NCBI RefSeq assembly: GCF_016863195.1
Contig: NZ_BOOK01000053.1
Span: 1-52,367 of the forward strand
Length of the DNA: 52,367 nucleotides
Origin: Paraplanobispora takensis
Lineage (GTDB): Bacteria; Actinomycetota; Actinomycetes; Streptosporangiales; Streptosporangiaceae
Direction: 5' to 3'
Under the pieces are notes generated by a model. That model saw nothing but the letters and a program-made list of their open reading frames with translations, was not told where the DNA came from and searched no databases. The translations under genes were made by a program, and so were the position numbers. This document shows positions 33,516-39,454 of the stretch, piece by piece (within the stretch, counting starts at the first letter, position 1; every line of letters begins with the position of its first letter).

Positions 33516-34508
33516 ATGGAAAGTGACACGGGAAGACCCGGCCTTCGCTTGTTGATCATAACTGGCGAAGGCCCCGCGAACGATGACATCAGGTACCTGG
33601 AGGAGGGGGCGCGACAGCGCGGGCACCTGCCCCGGGTCGTCCCCTGGACCCAGCTGAGCGTGGCGCTCGACAGCCGGGGACCGCGGCTGTGCGCCGACGG
33701 AGTCCCGCTGGAGGTGGACGGGATCGTCCACCAGATGTCCACCGACGCCCTGGACGGGCTCGTCATCCTCGGTGCGGTGGAGGAGGACGTCCCGCATCTC
33801 AACTCCGTCGACGCCGTCCTGCGCTCGGCCGACAAGTTCGCCACGCACGTCCGGCTGGTGGCCCACGGCGTGCCCACCCCGCCCACGGCCTTCTGCCCCA
33901 ACGACCACGAGCTGCGGCTGTTCGCCCGCGACTACGGATACCCGGTCGTGCTGAAGCAGCCCGACGGCGCGCGGGGCGCGGAGGTCACCCTCGCCGCGGG
34001 CGAGGACGAGCTGCTCGCCAGGGCGGCCTCGATCCGGGGCCGGGGCACGCCGCTGCTGGTGCAGCGCTTCGTCGCCGAGGCGGCCGGGCGCAACCACCGC
34101 GTGGTCGTCATCGGCGGGAGGTTCGTCGCGGCGGTCGAGCAGACGGGCCGGCCCGGGGACTTCCGCTCCAACGGACCCGGCGACGTCTGCCGCCCGGTCA
34201 CCCTCACCGAGGAGGAGATCTCCATCGTCGAGCGCGCGGCCCGCGCGTCGGGCCTCGACCTGATGAGCGCCGACCTGCTGCGCGGCGAGGACGGCCCGGT
34301 CATCCTGGAGACCAACTCCTTCCCCGCGTTCGGCGGGTTCGACCACGTCGACCTGCGCGTACCCCTCCTGGACCTGATCGAGCGCAAGGTCGCCGAGCGC
34401 GTCCCGCTGGTGCTCCAGGGCGCCGTCTCCGAGGAGGAGATGGAGGAGGAGATCGAGGAGATCATGGTGGCCTCCGCGGGGGAGGAACCCCTGGCGGCCT
34501 CCACCTGA
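33516..34508 (+). CDS. RimK/LysX-like ATP-grasp ligase
   Basis: A 330-residue ATP-grasp protein. The start region LRLLIITGEGPANDD leads to HLNSVDAVLRSADKFATHVR (the LNS..A....DK motif of RimK/LysX), GVPTPPTAF, the P-loop-like YGYPVVLKQPDGARGAEV, LVQRFVAEA and the metal site VILETNSFPAFGGFDHV. Family members form peptide or isopeptide bonds by acyl phosphate. The acidic C-terminus (SEEEMEEEIEEIM) is extra. No ribosomal S6, LysW or coenzyme F420 partner is beside it. ATG 33516 is the family-consistent start, with GAGG 13 bases upstream; the frame is open further up. It converges on the reductase gene with a 6-base gap. Confidence 0.82.
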   Translation: MESDTGRPGLRLLIITGEGPANDDIRYLEEGARQRGHLPRVVPWTQLSVALDSRGPRLCADGVPLEVDGIVHQMSTDALDGLVILGAVEEDVPHLNSVDAVLRSADKFATHVRLVAHGVPTPPTAFCPNDHELRLFARDYGYPVVLKQPDGARGAEVTLAAGEDELLARAASIRGRGTPLLVQRFVAEAAGRNHRVVVIGGRFVAAVEQTGRPGDFRSNGPGDVCRPVTLTEEEISIVERAARASGLDLMSADLLRGEDGPVILETNSFPAFGGFDHVDLRVPLLDLIERKVAERVPLVLQGAVSEEEMEEEIEEIMVASAGEEPLAAST

Positions 34509-34514
34509 GCCGGC

Positions 34515-35582
34515 TCATCCGGCGGAGGCGGGGGAGTAGTCGGTGTAGCCGCGTGCGCCTCCTCCGTAGTAGGTGGCGGGATCGGGGCGGTTCAGCGGCG
34601 CGCCGGTCCGCAGGCGCTCGACGAAGTCGGGGTTGGCCAGGAACGCCCGGCCGAACGCGATGAGGTCGGCGCCGTGCGCCAGCCACCGCTCGCCCTCGGC
34701 CCTGCCGCCGTCGGCGGACGGCTCGCCTCCCGATCCGGGAGCCGCCACGAGACGGCCCGGCCAGCTCGCGCGGATCCTCCCGCCGAGCGGCGTGCCCGCC
34801 GCGCTGCCGGCCAGATGCAGGTAGACGAGACCGAGCGGGGCGAGGGCGTCGATCAGCGCCGGGTAGACCTCGTCGGCTCCGTCCTCGGCCATGTCGTTGT
34901 ACGGGTTGCCCGGAGTGATCCGCAGGCCCACCCGGTCGCCGCCGATCGCCCCGGCCACGGCCGAGGCGACCTCGACGGCGAACCGGATGCGGTCACGCCC
35001 GTAGCCGTCGTCCCTGAGGTTGGTCCGGGAGGCGAGGAACTGGTGGATGAGGTAACCGTTGCCGCCGTGCAGTTCGACGCCGTCGAAACCGGCGTCGAGC
35101 GCCCGCCGGGCGGCGTGCGCGAAGTCGTCCACGGTCGCCAGGATCCCGGCGGCGGTGAGTTGCCGGGGGACGGGCAGGTCCCGCCGCCCGGCGGGGGTGA
35201 GGATCCGCCCGGCGGCCCTGACCGGTGACGGCGCCACCGGCGGCAGGCCGTTGAGGCTCGGATGGCCGATGCGGCCGGTGTGCATGAGCTGGGTGAAGAT
35301 CCTCCCGCCCGCCGCGTGCACCGCCTCCGTCACCGCCCGCCAGCCGTCGACCTGCTCGTCCGTGTGCAGGCCCGGGGTGCCGGGATAACCCTGGCCGGCC
35401 AGGCTCGGCTGAACGCCCTCGGTGATGATCAGGCCGGCGGTCGCCCGCTGCGCGTAGTAGAGGGCCGCCTCCGCCGGGGGCACTCCCCGGCGGTCGGCGC
35501 GGCTGCGGGTCATCGGTGACATCACCAGCCGGTTGGGGAGCCGCAGGCGTCCCAGGCGGACGGGTTCGAACAGATCGGGCAT
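34515..35582 (-). CDS. old-yellow-enzyme-type alkene reductase (NADH:flavin oxidoreductase)
   Basis: A 355-residue FMN TIM-barrel enzyme. It starts MPDLFEPVRLGRLRLPNRLV and MSPMTRSRA, with GRIFTQLMHTGRIGHPS, the substrate-binding pair in VELHGGNGYLIHQFL, and NLRDDGYGRDRIRF. The late phosphate-binding segment DLIAFGRAFLANPD closes the barrel. OYEs reduce activated C=C bonds with NAD(P)H. It begins about 20 bases after the TPR gene's stop, so it ends the minus operon. A job in modifying the peptide is possible but unusual; general enone detoxification is the alternative. Confidence 0.88.
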   Translation of the reverse strand: MPDLFEPVRLGRLRLPNRLVMSPMTRSRADRRGVPPAEAALYYAQRATAGLIITEGVQPSLAGQGYPGTPGLHTDEQVDGWRAVTEAVHAAGGRIFTQLMHTGRIGHPSLNGLPPVAPSPVRAAGRILTPAGRRDLPVPRQLTAAGILATVDDFAHAARRALDAGFDGVELHGGNGYLIHQFLASRTNLRDDGYGRDRIRFAVEVASAVAGAIGGDRVGLRITPGNPYNDMAEDGADEVYPALIDALAPLGLVYLHLAGSAAGTPLGGRIRASWPGRLVAAPGSGGEPSADGGRAEGERWLAHGADLIAFGRAFLANPDFVERLRTGAPLNRPDPATYYGGGARGYTDYSPASAG

Positions 35583-35602
35583 CACGGGTTCCTCGGTGAA
35601 TC

Positions 35603-37708
35603 TCAGGCCGGTAGATCGGCGGGTCCCTGGCGGAGGGCGGCCAGACAGGCGTCCAGCCGCTCCCCGCTCTCCTCGTCGCCGGTCGCGGCCAGCACGGCCT
35701 CGTAGTCGGCGGCGGCTGAGGCGTAGCGGCCGGACTCCTGGTGGACGACGGCGCGGTTGAACCGGATCTCGGGCGCGTCGCTCAGTTCGGCCGCCCGATC
35801 CAGGTCTCGCAGGGCGCCGGCCGGGTCACCGCTCCGGTAGGCGAGGACGCCTCGCAGCGCCCAGGCCTCGGCGAGGTGCCCGTCGTGGCGGAGTGCGGCC
35901 GACAGCGCCCGGAGCCCCGCCTCGACCTCGCCCCGCTCGGCGAGCAGCTGTCCCTTCAGGCACAGCAGGTGGACGTTGGCCGGAGCGAGGTCGAGCCCCG
36001 CCGTGACGTCCTGCCAGGCGGCGTCGGTCTCGCCCAGCTCGTACAGGAGCCCGGCCCGGTTCACCCGGGCGTCCACGTGAGCGGGATCCAGCTCGATGGT
36101 GTAGCCGAAGTCCCTCAGCGCCCCTTGCACGTCGCCGAGTTCGAGCCGGGCGTCACCGAGGTTGTAGTACGCCTCGGGGAACGGCGGCGACAGGCGCAGC
36201 GCCCGCTCGTAGGCGGCGATCGCCTCCTCCTCGCGGTGCAGCCGGCGCAGGATGTTGCCCACGTTGAAGTGGTGCTCGGGGAAGTCGGGGTCGAGGGCGA
36301 CGACCGCGCTGTAGTCGTCCAGGGACTCCTCCAGCCTGCCCATCGCGCCCAGGACCTGGGCCCGGTTGTAGCGCAGCACGGCGCGGTGCAGGACGTGCTC
36401 GTGCGGGGCGAGCTCCCGGTTCAGCCGGGCGATGCCCTCCTCCAGGAGCCGCAGCGCCTCCTGCGCGCGCTTCTGCCGTACCTCCACCAGGGCGAGCCCG
36501 TTGTGCCCGAAGACCGAGTGGAAGGCGCGTTTCCTGGGGTCGGGCAGCAGGGACCCGATGGCGATGGACATGTTCATCCAGGCCCGTGCCCGCTGGTAGT
36601 CCCGGCGCGGTTCCGGGTAGTGGCGGGCGTAGAGCATCGCGGTGCCGTAGGCCAGTTCCATCTGGATGGCGGGGTCGTCGGTGGCGGCGCGCGCCTCGTC
36701 GTAGAGGGCCAGCGACTCGTCGGCCCGTCCGAGGGAGGCCAGGACGGTGCTGGTCGCGTTGGTGAAGTGCCACCAGAGCTCCTCCTGGCAGGAGCGGTCC
36801 ACGATCGCCCTGCCCCGCAGCCCGAGCTCCGCCGCCGCCTGGTAGAGGCCGATGCCCTGGCAGTGGTCCATCGCCGTGCGCAGGGCGGCCAGGCCGGCGC
36901 CGGAGGGGTCGCCGCCGTGCTCGGCGTGGTAGGGGACCGCGCCCAGCAGCAGGGAGAACTCTCCCCGGCCGGTCAGCTCCGCCGCCCGCTCGTCGTGCAG
37001 CCGCGCGCGTTCGGCGGGGGCGAGCCGTTCGTAGGCCTCCAGCAGCCGGGGGTCGTCGCTGGTCCCGTCGCCGTCCACGTAGGCGCGGGCGTCCGGTGCG
37101 GGCGCGTCCGGGACCTCGGCCGCCGGGGCGTCCACGCGCTCGGCGCAGGTCTCCAGGATCCGGGCCAGGGAGATCACGAGCTCACCCGGCGGGTCGGCGA
37201 TCGGGGCCGTCCCGGTTCCCGCCACGACGGTCAGCCCGCCGAGGTCCCGGCGGCGGAGCAGGACGGCGGCGAACTCCTGGTCGGTCGCGTCGGCTTCGTG
37301 CAGGTTCTCGATGACGAGCGTCCGCGGTCCGCCGCCGAGCGCCCGCAGATAGTCGCGCAGGAACTCGGCCAGCCCGTTGGCGATGTTCAGCGTGTGCAGC
37401 CGGGAGTAGAAGCGGGTCCTTTCCCCCTCGCCCGCCGACCATTCGAGCGTCGTCCACGCGGGGGGGACGAGGTGGGCGAGTTCCGGGGTGCTGGTCAGGA
37501 TCTCGATGTTGTGCCCGGGTCCCAGCTCCGGCAGGCGCTTCAGAGCGTCCTGCCCGATCAGCCGCATCAGCGTGCCCGCGGCGGTGTACGGCCCGCGCAG
37601 CCGCCGGTGGGCGTCGAGCACGGCCAGGACCGGCGGCAGATCGAGCCGGTCCCTCAGGAGGTCGCGGTCACGGCGCCGGGCGGCCCGGATCCAGCGGTGG
37701 TTGCCCAT
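35603..37708 (-). CDS. degenerate STAND-like ATPase with tetratricopeptide repeats
   Basis: A 701-residue soluble protein. The N-terminal 250 residues resemble the ATPase part of STAND/LuxR-like proteins: TLVIENLHEADATDQEFAAV is a Walker-B-like strand, but no GxxxxGK[ST] loop exists (the equivalent reads LRGPYTAAGTLMRLIG), so nucleotide hydrolysis is doubtful. From about 290 onward come many TPRs, for example YNLGDARLELGDVQGALRDF and FNVGNILRRLHREEEAIAAY, a protein-binding scaffold. It starts 11 bases after the peptidase stop, with AAGGGA upstream. Probable role: partner-binding chaperone or regulator in the peptide locus (inference). Confidence 0.75.
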   Translation of the reverse strand: MGNHRWIRAARRRDRDLLRDRLDLPPVLAVLDAHRRLRGPYTAAGTLMRLIGQDALKRLPELGPGHNIEILTSTPELAHLVPPAWTTLEWSAGEGERTRFYSRLHTLNIANGLAEFLRDYLRALGGGPRTLVIENLHEADATDQEFAAVLLRRRDLGGLTVVAGTGTAPIADPPGELVISLARILETCAERVDAPAAEVPDAPAPDARAYVDGDGTSDDPRLLEAYERLAPAERARLHDERAAELTGRGEFSLLLGAVPYHAEHGGDPSGAGLAALRTAMDHCQGIGLYQAAAELGLRGRAIVDRSCQEELWWHFTNATSTVLASLGRADESLALYDEARAATDDPAIQMELAYGTAMLYARHYPEPRRDYQRARAWMNMSIAIGSLLPDPRKRAFHSVFGHNGLALVEVRQKRAQEALRLLEEGIARLNRELAPHEHVLHRAVLRYNRAQVLGAMGRLEESLDDYSAVVALDPDFPEHHFNVGNILRRLHREEEAIAAYERALRLSPPFPEAYYNLGDARLELGDVQGALRDFGYTIELDPAHVDARVNRAGLLYELGETDAAWQDVTAGLDLAPANVHLLCLKGQLLAERGEVEAGLRALSAALRHDGHLAEAWALRGVLAYRSGDPAGALRDLDRAAELSDAPEIRFNRAVVHQESGRYASAAADYEAVLAATGDEESGERLDACLAALRQGPADLPA

Positions 37709-37719
37709 GGTGCGTCCCT

Positions 37720-38961
37720 TCAGGTGATGACGTGGTCGAACCGCCGCTCCCGGTCGCGGTATCGGTCCCGGGCCGCCAGCCAGGCGAGAACGGCGAGTTG
37801 CAGCAGAACGAATCCGCAGAAGACGGCGGAGTCCAGCATCTGCGGCCAGGGGGCCCCCTCCTGCGTGAACCGGCTGAGCACCCCGATGGCCGTCTGGTAG
37901 AGGATCGGGACGACCGCGAGGAGGAACGCGGCGAGGCTCACCGCGTAGCCGATGACGATCAGCCAGGAGTACCACCGCGCCACCCGCCGGTCGACGGGAT
38001 GCCAGTCCGACTCGTCGATCAGCCGCCCGGAGCGGCCGAGCAGCCGGTTCAGGCGGTTGCGCAGCAGGCGGGCGGCCGTGGTGTGCAGGTCGACGCAGCC
38101 CAGGGCGGTGGAGATGAGGACGTAGAGATCGGTGCGGAGATAGAAGGAGAACTGCCAGACGATCCGGAGCAGGACGGCGAAGGCGAAGGCGAGGCAGAAC
38201 CGGCCCGCGAAGGAGAACTCGCCGCCGGGCCCCCGGCTGAGGTCGGCCGCGATCGTGAGCACGGCCACGACGACCACATCCGCCAGCATGCCGGCCACGA
38301 TCGGCAGGTACCTCTTACGCCGGTCCACGGCGACCAGGCCGTCCAGCGACGTCTCCAGCACGATGAAGTAGAACCTGCGCCCCACCCGCAGGCGGGACCG
38401 CAGGCCCAGCCGCCGGCCGGCGAGGGCGTGGAAGCCCTCGTGCAGGAGCAGCTGGGGGACGGCCACGACGAACAGGGTCGCCTGGATGACGGTGTAGTAC
38501 TCGGTGAAGAAGACGTTGCGGTAGTCCGGCACGAGGTCGGGCCGTCGCGCCATCGCGATCAGGGCCCATCCGACGAGGGCCGCGTAGCAGATCCAGGCGG
38601 GCGGGGAGAAGACCGCCGAGCCGAGCCGCCGCCAGCGGACGGGGGCGCCGGCCGTACGCGCCTGGTCGGGCGAGCGGATGAAGCCGAGCTCGTCGAGGGC
38701 CGCGATCAGGTCGTCGATGTCGACGCTCTCGTGGTAGGTCTCGGCGTACCAGGCTGCCGCCTCGCGCGGCGGGACGCCCTGCTCCAGCCTGCGCACCAGC
38801 TCGGCGCCGTCCGGCGGGAAGATGCCGTAGGAGTCGGTGTCCCGCCTGCCCACCGTCACCTCCTCGCCGTCCGCCAGATAGACCAGCGGGTGCAGCGGGA
38901 GCGGCCGGTCCGGGGCGTGGCGGGTTTCCGGGCCGTCGTTCACGGCCTCCGTGTCGGTCAA
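37720..38961 (-). CDS. PqqD-domain/M50-like membrane zinc peptidase
   Basis: A 413-residue protein. Residues about 21-97 form a PqqD-like domain (LPLHPLVYLADGEEVTVGRR, DSYGIFPPDGAELVRRLEQG, VDIDDLIAALDELGFI), the fold that recognises leader peptides in many RiPP systems. A membrane domain with about eight hydrophobic segments follows, holding HEGFH (174-178), an HExxH zinc site placed in a helix as in M50 site-2 proteases, and a distal MLADVV segment that may give the third ligand. TTG start with GGGAGG 8 bases upstream, 115 bases after the 26-codon peptide gene. Predicted to bind and cut the peptide at the membrane. Confidence 0.8.
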   Translation of the reverse strand: MTDTEAVNDGPETRHAPDRPLPLHPLVYLADGEEVTVGRRDTDSYGIFPPDGAELVRRLEQGVPPREAAAWYAETYHESVDIDDLIAALDELGFIRSPDQARTAGAPVRWRRLGSAVFSPPAWICYAALVGWALIAMARRPDLVPDYRNVFFTEYYTVIQATLFVVAVPQLLLHEGFHALAGRRLGLRSRLRVGRRFYFIVLETSLDGLVAVDRRKRYLPIVAGMLADVVVVAVLTIAADLSRGPGGEFSFAGRFCLAFAFAVLLRIVWQFSFYLRTDLYVLISTALGCVDLHTTAARLLRNRLNRLLGRSGRLIDESDWHPVDRRVARWYSWLIVIGYAVSLAAFLLAVVPILYQTAIGVLSRFTQEGAPWPQMLDSAVFCGFVLLQLAVLAWLAARDRYRDRERRFDHVIT

Positions 38962-39021
38962 GGGACAGCCCTCCCGCGGCGTGGTCGGGTGGATGGGGAG
39001 CGTGTGAGCGGGGTGGATTCA

Positions 39022-39065
39022 GCGGATGCGCCGGGCGCGGGCGTGTCCCGCCCCGGCGCATCCGC
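39022..39065 (-). terminator. strong hairpin between peptide gene and peptidase gene (attenuator)
   Basis: GCGGATGCGCCGGG (39022-39035) pairs exactly with 39052-39065. Inside it GCGGG and CCCGC pair again around CGTGT with one bulged base, giving a 19-bp stem overall. It starts 12 bases after the peptide stop codon on the transcribed strand. No U-tract. Such a stem would let most transcripts end after the peptide, giving more precursor than enzyme. Confidence 0.85.
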
Positions 39066-39076
39066 CGGGGGCCGGA

Positions 39077-39157
39077 TTAGCTCGGCTTCTTGTAGATGGA
39101 GCACGCCGCGGCGGTCAGACGGACCGGGCCGGCCTTACGGATCTTGATCTTCTTCAT
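39077..39157 (-). CDS. 26-residue peptide, candidate RiPP precursor
   Basis: This gene is too short for routine ORF calls. It runs from ATG 39157 to TAA 39077, with AAGGAGG 6 bases before the ATG. The product is MKKIKIRKAGPVRLT at the N-terminus, then AAACSIYKKPS. It is strongly basic (four Lys in the first eight residues plus Arg, no Asp or Glu) and has a single Cys20 and Tyr23 in the C-terminal half. Third codon positions are 23 of 25 G/C, matching real genes here. It heads the operon PqqD/M50 peptidase, TPR protein, OYE, and is divergent from a SARP regulator. Absence of acidic residues argues against ATP-grasp cross-linking. It may be a leader-core precursor, a signalling peptide or a membrane-active peptide; I do not know a named family. 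Confidence 0.75.
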   Translation of the reverse strand: MKKIKIRKAGPVRLTAAACSIYKKPS

Positions 39158-39377
39158 CTCGCACCTCCTTCCACTCGTGCGGGGCATTCGTTCACGGTGA
39201 CGGCCGGCGCTGGAGCGGGGCTGGAACGGGGTCGGAGCCGTACTGGACGCCGGCTCGACGCGTCCAGGCGGGGTGTTCAGCCGAATGTCGGTGCGATGCC
39301 CCGCAGCCCGATCGGCTGGGGAACGCGCCGACGGGGGAGGTGAAGATGGCCACTATCGGACATGGTGCGTCCTGGTA
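39158..39377. other. upstream part of the divergent region between peptide gene and SARP gene
   Basis: About 220 bases with no recognised element apart from the peptide gene's ribosome-binding site (39164-39170), duplicated CTGGAGC/CTGGAAC and CGGAGC words near 39210-39240, and the small candidate frame beginning at 39346. The transcript start for the peptide operon must lie here or in the inverted-repeat region beyond. Confidence 0.4.
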
Positions 39378-39414
39378 TTTGACATTTTATTCTTACATTA
39401 TGTCAAAAGCTTGA
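39346..39414 (+). CDS. doubtful 22-codon ORF with strong ribosome-binding site ahead of the SARP gene
   Basis: GGGGGAGG ends 5 bases before ATG 39346, and the frame runs to TGA 39414. The product begins MATIGHGASW and continues YLTFYSYIMSKA, which is rich in aromatic residues. Against it, only about a third of its third positions are G/C, unlike every other gene here, and its second half coincides with the A/T-rich promoter and inverted repeat. It is either a short leader peptide (or a second tiny precursor) or a chance frame. Confidence 0.25.
   Translation: MATIGHGASWYLTFYSYIMSKA
39378..39407. promoter_or_regulatory. 8+8-bp inverted repeat, probable operator shared by SARP and peptide operon
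   Basis: TTTGACAT at 39378-39385 and ATGTCAAA at 39400-39407 are exact complements with a 14-base A/T-rich spacer. Both arms contain TTGACA in outward-mirrored orientation. The centre-to-centre distance is 22 bases, about two helical turns, as expected for a dimeric regulator binding one face. Confidence 0.7.
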
Positions 39415-39427
39415 TTACTCGAATTTC

Positions 39428-39433
39428 TATAAT
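39428..39433 (+). promoter_or_regulatory. consensus -10 box (TATAAT) for the SARP gene
   Basis: A perfect TATAAT lies 22 bases before the SARP ATG; a start near 39440 would leave about 15 bases of leader. The -35 region 17 bases upstream (39405-39410) is poor and overlaps the right arm of the inverted repeat, suggesting activator dependence or repression there. Confidence 0.6.
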
Positions 39434-39454
39434 GATGTGGTTTTCGGGAGAGAT

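Noticed and set aside
39077-39157. The 26-residue peptide as a substrate for ATP-grasp ester/amide cross-linking
   Set aside because: The product contains no Asp or Glu, which such cross-links require.
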